From Sneathiella sp. (lineage in GTDB: Bacteria > Pseudomonadota > Alphaproteobacteria > Sneathiellales > Sneathiellaceae): 42,187 nt of DNA. Of the stretch, positions 34,933 through 42,187 are shown piece after piece. A program made the position numbers and the translations under genes. The stretch lies in assembly GCF_029233945.1 (NCBI RefSeq), contig NZ_JARGOQ010000034.1, positions 1-42,187 of the forward strand, given 5' to 3'. Numbering within the stretch: position 1 is the first letter of the stretch; the number at the start of each line of letters is the position of its first letter. The notes under the pieces were generated by a model. That model was not told the origin of the DNA. It searched no databases and saw only the letters and a list, made by a program, of their open reading frames with translations.

Positions 34933-36009
34933 GTGGCTGACGATACAGATGATGCCCAAAAAACCGAAGAACCGACCGCGAAGAAACTTGAAGACGCCTT
35001 CAAGAAAGGGCAGGTGCCGAAATCGCAGGAGGTAAGCCACTGGTTCATGACCATTGGAATTACGCTGGTTGTCATGATCTTCATTGCCGGGCTTGGCAAC
35101 GGCCTGACCTATGACCTTCTTAAATTTATCGAGCAACCCCACGCCATCGCGACGGACCGCTTCCATCTGGGTCAGGTCTTCGGCGATCTTGGCTGGGCTG
35201 TTATTTGGGTTGTTGCGCCTGCGCTCGGGACCCTGATGATCGCTGGGCTGCTTGGAAATCTGGTGCAGCACAGGCCGGTCTTCTCGGCGGAGCGAATTAT
35301 ACCGAAGCTGGAGAAACTCTCTCTTCTAAAAGGCTTCAAACGGCTTTTTTCCCTGAAATCAATCGTCGAATTCATAAAAGGGCTGTTCAAGCTGACCCTT
35401 GTCGGGTCAATCGCGGTCCTGTTCGTCCTGCCGTCGATGGACCAGCTCCCGGTGGTTGTTTCCTATGACGTGCCGCAGGTCCTTGAACTGATCCAGGATC
35501 AGGCGCTTCTGTTACTGGCGGGTGTGGTGGCAGTGATGAGCATCATTGCCGGGCTCGACTTTATGTATCAGCGTTATAATCACATTAAAGAGCTCCGCAT
35601 GTCCAAGCAGGAGATCAAGGACGAGTTCAAGCAGACGGAGGGCGATCCCATGATCCGCGCGCGCCTTCGGGCCTTGCGGGCGGAGCGCTCCCGTCAGAGG
35701 ATGATGCAATCGGTGCCGGAGGCAGATGTCGTGATCACCAACCCGACCCATTTCGCAGTTGCCCTGCAATATAAGCCGGAGGAGGAACGCGCGCCGGTGG
35801 TTGTCGCCAAGGGGATGGATAATATCGCCGCCAAGATCCGTGAGATTGCCAACGAAAACGCCATTCCGATTGTTGAAAATCCGCCTCTTGCGCGGGCGCT
35901 CCACAAGGCCTGTGATCTTGACGATGAAATCCCCTATGAGCATTTCAAGGCGGTGGCTGAAATTATCGGCTATGTCATGCGGCTCAATAAACAGAAGCAG
36001 AAGAACTAG
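34933..36009 (+). CDS. flhB: Flagellar export switch protein FlhB
   Basis: A 358-residue protein with four membrane helices and a cytoplasmic domain. The N-terminus KTEEPTAKKLEDAFKKGQVP and the linker QEIKDEFKQTEGDPMIRARL are diagnostic. N270-P271-T272-H273 in VITNPTHFAVALQY is the self-cleavage site that changes export from rod/hook to filament proteins. The start is a GTG at 34933 with a TAGGGG site overlapping the fliR stop. It lies six bases after fliR and ten before cckA. The window also encodes FhlB, a short relative of its C-terminal part. Confidence 0.95.
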   Translation: MADDTDDAQKTEEPTAKKLEDAFKKGQVPKSQEVSHWFMTIGITLVVMIFIAGLGNGLTYDLLKFIEQPHAIATDRFHLGQVFGDLGWAVIWVVAPALGTLMIAGLLGNLVQHRPVFSAERIIPKLEKLSLLKGFKRLFSLKSIVEFIKGLFKLTLVGSIAVLFVLPSMDQLPVVVSYDVPQVLELIQDQALLLLAGVVAVMSIIAGLDFMYQRYNHIKELRMSKQEIKDEFKQTEGDPMIRARLRALRAERSRQRMMQSVPEADVVITNPTHFAVALQYKPEEERAPVVVAKGMDNIAAKIREIANENAIPIVENPPLARALHKACDLDDEIPYEHFKAVAEIIGYVMRLNKQKQKN

Positions 36010-36018
36010 CAGGTCCAG

Positions 36019-38520
36019 ATGGCGCAGAGGCGAAACAAACGGCGAAATCCGAAGTTTTTCATGGGTGTTGACGCCCGTCAGCTGGCGGCTGCCTTTTTTC
36101 TGATTGCCGCTCTGATCGTCATTTCCGCCCTGTTGGGGCAGGAGTTGGATTTTATCAATATCGCCATTCTTAGCGTTATGGTTGTTGGGGCCATGGGCCT
36201 CGGCCTCTGGTATCTGATCTTTCACGGGTTGCGCCAGGCGGCAAGTGGCAATCTTGATCTCCTGTCCGACGTGGTTTCCGCCAGCCCGGAAGGGCGGTTG
36301 CTTACCACGAAGGATGGGCGGTTCGTTTATGCCAATGAGGCCTATTGCACTCTTTTGGAGCTTCCGGCGAAGGATATTGGTCAAACGCTTAGTGATTATT
36401 TTGCGGACGATGCGGACGTGCGGGCGGAGATCGATAGGCTGCTAAAGGCGGCTATCTATGATGGCACCACAGGCGAACGCATTGATATTAAGGCTAAAAG
36501 CGGGCGCTGGCTCTCCATCCTTGCCCATGCCATAGACGTTATGCCTGACAATATCATCTGGTATGTAACGGAAACGACACGGCAGCATCGGCTGGAGGAA
36601 GAAGAGCGTGTCGCGCGTGAAAAACTCTCCGAATATTTTAACAATGCGCCGGTGGGCTTTTACTCCCTGGGCGGGGATGGCAATATCCAGTTTGTGAACC
36701 GGATACTCGCTGACTGGCTGGGATATCAGCAAGAAGAGCTGAGTGACGGGCAATTCGCCTTCTCGGATCTTGTGGTCAAATCGAATGAGGATCAGCTCGA
36801 CCTGATGGAGATTGTTTCCGCTGACGGGCCGCTTTATGAAGGCAAGCTTACCTTGCGTGGCCGGGATGGGACGGTATTGCCGGTACATGTCACCCAAACA
36901 GTCATTCGCGATGAAAATGGCGAACTGCTGGGTTCCCGCTCTGTTGTGCGGGAGTTGCTGCAGGAACAGGAATGGCGGGAACGGGTGGCTAATGCCGAGC
37001 TGCATTTCCGTCGCTTTTTTGAGGCTGCGCCGATCGGTATCCTGTTGCTTGATGCGAAGGGTGTCGTGATGGAGGCAAATCCGGCGTTTCGCGCGTTGAC
37101 CGGCACTGTGATCAGCAAGGCAATCGGCAGCCATGTCATTGAACTGGTGGAAGAAACGGATCGCGAGACACTCCAGAAAAAGCTGATCGAAGCGGGGGCG
37201 AGCAATATGGCCGCGCCATCGGTGGAGGTAAAACTCCTCGGTGCAACAGAGCGTGCGGCCAGCTTTTACATCAGTGCAATCATCGGCGATGATCCCTCCG
37301 CCGGGCGGCTCCTCGTTCATGTGATCGACACTTCCGTGCAGAGAAATCTTGAGGTGCAATTTGCCCAAAGCCAGAAAATGCAGGCCGTCGGTCAACTCGC
37401 GGGCGGCATCGCCCATGACTTCAACAACCTGCTGACCGCGATGATCGGCTTCTGCGATCTTCTCTTGCTGCGCCATCAGGTTGGCGATCCGTCCTATTCC
37501 GACATTAATCAGATCAAGCAGAATGCCAATCGTGCAGCCGGCCTCGTCCGGCAGCTTCTGGCTTTCTCCCGTCAGCAGACATTGCGGCCTGAGGTCACGG
37601 ACATCACCGATGTTCTGGCGGAACTTTCCAACCTGCTCCGGCGTCTGATCGGCGAGGCGATCCAGCTCAAGATCAATCATGCCCGAGATCTTTGGCTGGT
37701 CAAGGTGGACAGGGGACAGTTTGAACAGGTGGTCATCAATCTTGCCGTCAATGCCCGCGATGCGATGTCGGGCGATGGGCTGCTGTCGTTTGAGACTGAA
37801 AACCTGACGATTGCGCCGGGGCAAAAAGGTTTTAACGAACTGATCCCGCCCGGTGACTATATTCTAGTCAAGGTATTGGACACGGGAACCGGAATTCCTG
37901 ACCATGTGATAGAGAAAATTTTCGACCCCTTCTTCACAACGAAGAAAGTCGGGGAGGGTACGGGCCTCGGTCTCAGCACAGTTTACGGCATTATCAAACA
38001 GACGGGCGGCTTTATTTTTGCTGAGAATAATGAAGAGACCGGTACCATTTTCAGCATCTTCCTGCCGCGATATGTGGAGGAAGCCAGGCGTGCCGATGCG
38101 ACGGAATTAACGCCGTCGCCGGCGCATCGGGACTTGACGGGCAAGGGAACGATCCTGCTGGTGGAAGATGAGGATCCGGTTCGCCTGTTCGCGGCGCGGG
38201 CGCTTGAGAACAAGGGCTACACGGTTCTGCAGGCCGACTGCGGAGAGACGGCGCTTGACGTTGCCCATGAACATGATGGCGCGATCGACCTGCTCATTAC
38301 CGATGTGGTCATGCCGGTAATGGATGGGCCGACCTTGGTGAAGAAAATTCTCAGCGAGACGCCAGACCTTAAAGTTATCTTCATTTCCGGTTATGCGGAG
38401 GACGCGTTCCGCAAAGATCTCGATTTTGATGTCAGTAAAATAGACTTCCTCCCCAAACCCTTCTCGCTGAAAGAAATCGCCTCCAAGGTCAAGGAAGTCC
38501 TGGTCCGCGAAACCGCGTGA
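36019..38520 (+). CDS. cckA: CckA-type hybrid histidine kinase
   Basis: An 833-residue membrane kinase. Two helices near the N-terminus (about residues 15-35 and 40-62) are followed by about three PAS domains (80-190, 200-315, 325-440). Then comes a HisKA domain with H466 in [20 protein letters not shown], an HATPase domain with the N box [12 protein letters not shown] near 577 and [14 protein letters not shown], and a receiver with phospho-acceptor D762 in [13 protein letters not shown]. The architecture and HDFNN motif are those of CckA, which drives CtrA phosphorylation through ChpT and so controls cell cycle and flagella in alphaproteobacteria. It starts ten bases after flhB. A decayed transposase begins six bases after its stop, but the receiver domain is complete, so the gene seems intact. 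Confidence 0.9.
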   Translation: MAQRRNKRRNPKFFMGVDARQLAAAFFLIAALIVISALLGQELDFINIAILSVMVVGAMGLGLWYLIFHGLRQAASGNLDLLSDVVSASPEGRLLTTKDGRFVYANEAYCTLLELPAKDIGQTLSDYFADDADVRAEIDRLLKAAIYDGTTGERIDIKAKSGRWLSILAHAIDVMPDNIIWYVTETTRQHRLEEEERVAREKLSEYFNNAPVGFYSLGGDGNIQFVNRILADWLGYQQEELSDGQFAFSDLVVKSNEDQLDLMEIVSADGPLYEGKLTLRGRDGTVLPVHVTQTVIRDENGELLGSRSVVRELLQEQEWRERVANAELHFRRFFEAAPIGILLLDAKGVVMEANPAFRALTGTVISKAIGSHVIELVEETDRETLQKKLIEAGASNMAAPSVEVKLLGATERAASFYISAIIGDDPSAGRLLVHVIDTSVQRNLEVQFAQSQKMQAVGQLAGGIAHDFNNLLTAMIGFCDLLLLRHQVGDPSYSDINQIKQNANRAAGLVRQLLAFSRQQTLRPEVTDITDVLAELSNLLRRLIGEAIQLKINHARDLWLVKVDRGQFEQVVINLAVNARDAMSGDGLLSFETENLTIAPGQKGFNELIPPGDYILVKVLDTGTGIPDHVIEKIFDPFFTTKKVGEGTGLGLSTVYGIIKQTGGFIFAENNEETGTIFSIFLPRYVEEARRADATELTPSPAHRDLTGKGTILLVEDEDPVRLFAARALENKGYTVLQADCGETALDVAHEHDGAIDLLITDVVMPVMDGPTLVKKILSETPDLKVIFISGYAEDAFRKDLDFDVSKIDFLPKPFSLKEIASKVKEVLVRETA

Positions 38521-38525
38521 ATTTG

Positions 38526-39263
38526 CGCCCAAAAGCTCTCGATATTGTTGATGTGAGCCTGTTCGCGGACGTATTCGCCGACGCTATGGTTTGCTGTCAG
38601 ATGAGTGTATCCTGTCAGCCCACGATAAGAACGGAAATTGTCCGTCACTACCGTTGATCCCTTGGCTGCGTTATCGGTAATAAAGCCGTGCAGGGTTAGA
38701 CCGGAAACGTCGTCTATGGGCTTGGCCGTTACATTGCCGGTTTCGTCTCGCATACCGACAACGGCTGTCTTGCCGACTGAACCGCGCTCTTTGTGCAGTT
38801 TCTTCTTGGCGTGTTTGTTCTTCTCTTTACCGCCAATGAATGTTTCATCAACCTGAACATGATCGCTCATATTGCTATCGTTCTTGTTACTCAGCCACGT
38901 TTCACGGATGCGTTGCGACAGAAACCAAGCCGTTTTCTGAGACGCCAAGCTGGCGAGCCATTTGAGTGGAAGGGATGCCTTTACGGGCCGTAGTGAGCAT
39001 GTAGATGGCCATAAGCCATTTTTGGAGGGGAAGGCGGCTCTCAGCCAGTACCGTGCCTGTATGGCGCTGAAATACTTCCGGTAATCCTTGCACCGATAGG
39101 CCATTGGCTTGTGGACTTTGCACTCTGCAGAACTTAGGGAGCCGCAATGTCCGCAGTAAGGAGTATCGCCCCAACGCTTACCCGCAAAGTACAAACGGGC
39201 AGCTTCTTAGTTCGGAAACCGCTGAAAGAATTCGTAAAGGCTAATAGTTTCAGGCTGCGGCAT
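38526..39263 (-). pseudogene. Decayed IS1595-type (ISXO2-like) transposase
   Basis: Remains of a DDE-type transposase of the IS1595 group. The N-terminal zinc finger (GDTPYCGHCGS, with a second CxDYR block), the first Asp in VQVDETFIGG, the second in TVVTDNFRSYRG and the late NNIESFWA block are all present but not in one frame. Four lesions are visible: a TAA at codon 19 (39207-39209), a frameshift near 39065, a second near 38940, and loss of the C-terminus after IESFWA at 38526. After that point the sequence is the 3' end of cckA. The left end of the element was therefore deleted, and no matching terminal repeat pair is seen. The gene cannot make an active enzyme. Confidence 0.88.
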
Positions 39264-39570
39264 ATCCGCTTCCCTTGTTTATGGCATTATACCAGCCAAA
39301 AAGAAGCGGCTAGTTAAGTATATAGATCTCAAAAATTTCTATTGGCTGTTTCTTATTTTTATGCAGCAAGATCTGGTTGCCAGAAAAGTGATTTTGTAAT
39401 CAAAATAAATAATATTTAAGTATAAAATAGGATTTCAATTTATAATATTAAAAAATTTTACTCATATATTAAAATATATTTTTCACTATTTATATTTTTA
39501 TTTCGTCTTAATAGGGAAATTAAGAAATAATTCTTATTTTTCGGATAAATAAACAAAAGGAGAATTAATT
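39264..39570. other. AT-rich gap between IS remnant and the 674-residue gene
   Basis: About 307 bases. The first part (to about 39315) probably holds the outer end of the IS element. From 39320 on it is strongly AT-rich, unlike the rest of the window. Its last part holds the ribosome site AAAAGGAG (39556-39563) for the next gene. Promoters are hard to call in such sequence. Confidence 0.45.
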
Positions 39571-41595
39571 ATGTCCTCTGTATTAAAAGGGATTCCAGTT
39601 AAAGGTTGGCAATATGCACGTCATTTATTGTCGGCGACCACATCGTTGGCCAATCCTACTTTCCGCATCAGTTCGAGAGGCTATCAATATACGAGCTATC
39701 CGGATGCGAACATGACGAAATATGACGCCAAAAGCGAGGATCCTCTTGGTTGTTATTTAAGTGATGAAGATTTTGACAAAAAATACCAAGATACTCTAGA
39801 CCGTCTGGGAATTCCGAGAAGCCTGGATAGTTTAACTATAGATATGCTGGAGTTCTTCAGCGGCAAGACTGAATATGAGAATATCGATGATCCGCATAAA
39901 ATGAAAACGCCTGAAACAGCGGAAGAAGACATCATTGCAAAAACAAAAATTGTCACGGGATGGGACAGTGCCGGCAAGCCGATCACGACGGACAGCCAAC
40001 TGAAACTGCCTTGGCAGTATGCTAAACCGACGGCACGTATCGGCGGACTGATAGCAAATGTCGTCTCTGCGTCTTTGGAAAGCGAGCGGGAACGAAATCT
40101 GAAATTTGTGGAATCCATCGAAGATCAAATTGCAGATGAGCCCGGGGAGCTGGCATATGTTCTGCAATTCTATGCGGGTCGTGCGGCGCCGATTACATTC
40201 GAAATGCTAAACAGTATCCTTGAAGAGCAGACCGGGAAAAAGCTGACTATCGACGATATTCAGGATGAAGAAAAAACGACGGCGTTGATAAATCGTTATC
40301 TCGATAGCATTATACCCGGCTGTTCAAATAATTTTAAGACAACATTCAAGAAAGACAAAAACAGCGGAAAAATAACGGACCTTTCTGTGGCATCGATTCA
40401 ATTTATTTCGGTGCATTCTTCAATTATCTTGAAATATAAGTTGGTTAACGGCGGCTGGGGGCGTATTGGTGTCGAGGTGGGACGACCGGGAAATTCCTAT
40501 GTCGGCGGGCAACTGGTGATTAATGAGCATAAACAGGTTGTCGATCCGGCTGTTTTCCAAACAATGAATCTTTATAAGGTACTCGGAAAAGATTTGCCGC
40601 TGACGATCAAGGAACTGAGAGAGAAGCAACCGGTGATAAACTCGGAAAATTTTTCGAAAGTTGCGACTACAGTACCTTATGAGGCGATCGAAGATCCTAC
40701 GAAGAAGACTTCTTTTTCGGATTTCAATCTGTATGGTGGGGAATCTGGTAAACGTACGGTGTATCTGAGTGAAGGCGTGCCGGTTGGTATCAATGTTATG
40801 AAAGTACCCAAAGCGAAGCAATTGGCTAAACTTCTCTACTGGGTGACCGGGGCGCATCTTGATGAGGCGCTGCGATACGGGGCTTATTTTGCGCATGACG
40901 CTGCGCGCGGGCAAGATCGTGCCTGTCCGACACTGGCGCTTTTTGGTGCTGACATCGCGGGTAAAAATCCGGAAGAGTTTTTCCCGTATCTAAAGTTGCT
41001 CAGGCAGTATGACCTGTCCCAACAGATGCGCGAAGCAATGTTGCAGAATTTGCTGTATCTGGAATTGCGGGCGAGGTCAAAACCAGATGCAAAAATTGAT
41101 ATGGATTTTGGCATCTATAATGAAAGTACAGCGAGAAACCTGCTCGAAATGGCAAAAAACGGCTTTGTTACGATGCAGGTTTACAAAAAGGTTTGGGATA
41201 TTACGGAGTCAAAAACTGGTGATGAAGCTGCTAAGAAACTTTATGACTGGCTTGAGATGAGCACTGTTGATTTCAAACGCCGTTACAGAAACTTGTGGCA
41301 GACGGCAGCGTTTGTTCTTCTAAATATTCATAGAACTTATGGCATTGCCGCAATTTTGGATCCCGCACCTACTGGGGCGAAAAAGAAAAGTCCGGTTCTC
41401 AACAATGTGATCGAAATCGTCAAGGACAGGATTGTCGGTCTGAAAGAAGAGCTCGACGAAGCTAACGCTTATGCTAAGGAAAATCCTGAGGAAGACGAGT
41501 TCACAATTGATACAAGCATAGAGGAAAACGCGCTTAAGTTGGCAATCCAAGCGCTTGCTGAGTTGCAAGAAATCTCAAAAAAAATTAATGGATAA
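39571..41595 (+). CDS. Unidentified 674-residue protein
   Basis: A full-length open gene with a strong ribosome site (AAAAGGAG, seven bases before the ATG) and a terminator after it. I recognise no family. There is no signal peptide and no clear membrane segment, so it is likely cytoplasmic, though export by another route cannot be excluded. The N-terminal 60 residues are Ser/Thr/Tyr-rich (SATTSLANPTFRISSRGYQY); residues 60-350 are charged; the segment YKLVNGGWGRIGVEVGRPGN looks like beta structure. Residues 430-674 look helical, with a final coiled-coil-like part. Base composition is more AT-rich than in the core genes to the left. With the IS remnant beside it and AT-rich flanks, this suggests a transferred gene. 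A structural, toxin-like or phage-related role is possible; none is shown. Confidence 0.8.
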   Translation: MSSVLKGIPVKGWQYARHLLSATTSLANPTFRISSRGYQYTSYPDANMTKYDAKSEDPLGCYLSDEDFDKKYQDTLDRLGIPRSLDSLTIDMLEFFSGKTEYENIDDPHKMKTPETAEEDIIAKTKIVTGWDSAGKPITTDSQLKLPWQYAKPTARIGGLIANVVSASLESERERNLKFVESIEDQIADEPGELAYVLQFYAGRAAPITFEMLNSILEEQTGKKLTIDDIQDEEKTTALINRYLDSIIPGCSNNFKTTFKKDKNSGKITDLSVASIQFISVHSSIILKYKLVNGGWGRIGVEVGRPGNSYVGGQLVINEHKQVVDPAVFQTMNLYKVLGKDLPLTIKELREKQPVINSENFSKVATTVPYEAIEDPTKKTSFSDFNLYGGESGKRTVYLSEGVPVGINVMKVPKAKQLAKLLYWVTGAHLDEALRYGAYFAHDAARGQDRACPTLALFGADIAGKNPEEFFPYLKLLRQYDLSQQMREAMLQNLLYLELRARSKPDAKIDMDFGIYNESTARNLLEMAKNGFVTMQVYKKVWDITESKTGDEAAKKLYDWLEMSTVDFKRRYRNLWQTAAFVLLNIHRTYGIAAILDPAPTGAKKKSPVLNNVIEIVKDRIVGLKEELDEANAYAKENPEEDEFTIDTSIEENALKLAIQALAELQEISKKING

Positions 41596-42013
41596 TTTTA
41601 TTTAATTATACTTTTACGGGAATTTTTTTTAATGAGAGAAAATTCCCGCTTTTCTTCCAACGATTTTTCCATCCTTTTTCAAGATGATCAATAATCGATC
41701 AAAATATGTTTAGTATATTGAAAAATATGATGGTTAGTCATTATCAAACACATATTTTGAATATCAATTAATTAATATTTTAAATTAAGATAAATAAAAA
41801 ATGTATTTATCATAACATTTAAATATTAATATAATTTCCTAATGAATGGGAGAGGCCACGGCATTCATGCAAGTCAATTTACTAGATAAGCATGTATGAA
41901 AAATGAAAATAAATTCCTTTTTGAATCTAAATGTTTGCCTGCTTCCATCAAACATGAAAAATTCACTTTCAATCCATGAGGGTTGATAAAATTTGTAACG
42001 AATGGAGGTTATT
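41596..42013. other. AT-rich gap before the TRAP binding-protein gene
   Basis: About 418 bases with many A/T runs. It begins with a terminator at 41617-41656 and ends with GGAGG at 42004-42008, the ribosome site of the last gene. I see no gene in between. Probably holds the promoter of the TRAP transporter operon. Confidence 0.5.
41617..41656 (+). terminator. Terminator after the 674-residue gene
   Basis: CGGGAATTTT at 41617-41626 pairs perfectly with AAAATTCCCG at 41639-41648 around a 12-base loop, followed by CTTTTCTTCC. It lies 21 bases after the stop. Confidence 0.75.
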
Positions 42014-42187
42014 TTGGGAAAATTTGGCAAATTAGGAGTAATTGCGGCTGCGACGGCGATGCTGCTTTCGACATCAGCAATGGCAGAACAAAAACTTGCT
42101 ATTGGAACGACTTCCGCCAAGTCATCATTCTATTGTTATTTCGTCGCGGTTTCTAATATTTTGAATGATAAAGTTGACGGCGTATCA
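42014..42187 (+). CDS. TAXI-type TRAP transporter binding protein, cut by window end
   Basis: The first 58 codons of a periplasmic protein. The signal peptide is clear: MGKFGKLGVIAAATAMLLST, with cleavage after SAMA. The mature start QKLAIGTTSAKSSFYCYFVA followed by VSNILNDKVDGV has the pattern of TAXI-family TRAP binding proteins (IGTxxxxxxYxxxxAIxxxLN). The start is a TTG at 42014, five bases after GGAGG; no ATG fits in this frame. The rest lies beyond the window, and TRAP membrane subunits would be expected there. Ligand unknown; organic acids are usual. Confidence 0.7.
   Translation, partial: MGKFGKLGVIAAATAMLLSTSAMAEQKLAIGTTSAKSSFYCYFVAVSNILNDKVDGVS

Noticed and set aside
33826-35271. 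481-codon minus-strand frame
   Set aside because: Covers fliQ, fliR and flhB on the other strand, all firmly identified.

Overview
The window reads as a chromosomal segment of a motile, probably marine alphaproteobacterium. The evidence is a CckA-type hybrid kinase next to flhB, flagellar promoters with CtrA-like TTAA-N7-TTAA boxes, an alphaproteobacterial flagellar gene order (flgB-flgC-fliE-fliQ-fliR-flhB), a two-permease 2-aminoethylphosphonate (AEP) transporter, and a TAXI-type TRAP binding protein at the right edge. A Sneathiella/Rhodospirillales-like host is my inference; no rRNA or tRNA gene is visible to confirm it.

Left region (about 0.3-7.2 kb): a five-gene ribose-type ABC importer operon. 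It holds a permease, a periplasmic binding protein, a second permease fused to a strictosidine synthase/APMAP-like beta-propeller, a free propeller of the same family, and a double ATPase. Next (7.4-10.3 kb) is an APH-fold kinase, an acyl-CoA dehydrogenase and a TetR regulator. The kinase/dehydrogenase pair resembles ACAD10/11 and the LvaA/LvaC pair of 4-hydroxyacid catabolism.

Phosphonate region (10.7-26.9 kb): an orphan phnH (a C-P lyase subunit without its partners), a PAP2 phosphatase on the other strand, then an operon of choline-kinase-like protein, dimethylglycine/sarcosine dehydrogenase-like flavoprotein, tmpA and tmpB. A LysR gene is divergent from phnW-phnA-phnY, followed by an AEP ABC importer (binding protein, ATPase, two-domain permease). 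Together these would import AEP and its N-methylated forms. AEP would go through phosphonoacetaldehyde and phosphonoacetate to acetate and phosphate. Trimethyl-AEP would go to glycine betaine and phosphate, with a flavoprotein suited to a downstream demethylation step.

Middle (27-28.4 kb): a hemerythrin gene with a perfect FNR-type box at an activator position, and an Sfp-type phosphopantetheinyl transferase.

Flagellar region (28.4-38.5 kb): on the minus strand, fhlB, a coiled-coil protein, fliO, fliP, an EndoU-domain nuclease whose start overlaps fliP, a small acidic protein (possible immunity protein) and a FlgC-like rod protein. On the plus strand, a cysteine-free DJ-1/PfpI protein, then flgB-flgC-fliE-fliQ-fliR-flhB and cckA.

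Right end (38.5-42.2 kb): a decayed IS1595-type transposase abutting the cckA stop, an AT-rich tract, a 674-residue protein I cannot identify, more AT-rich DNA, and the start of a TAXI-TRAP binding protein. This looks like an acquired island.
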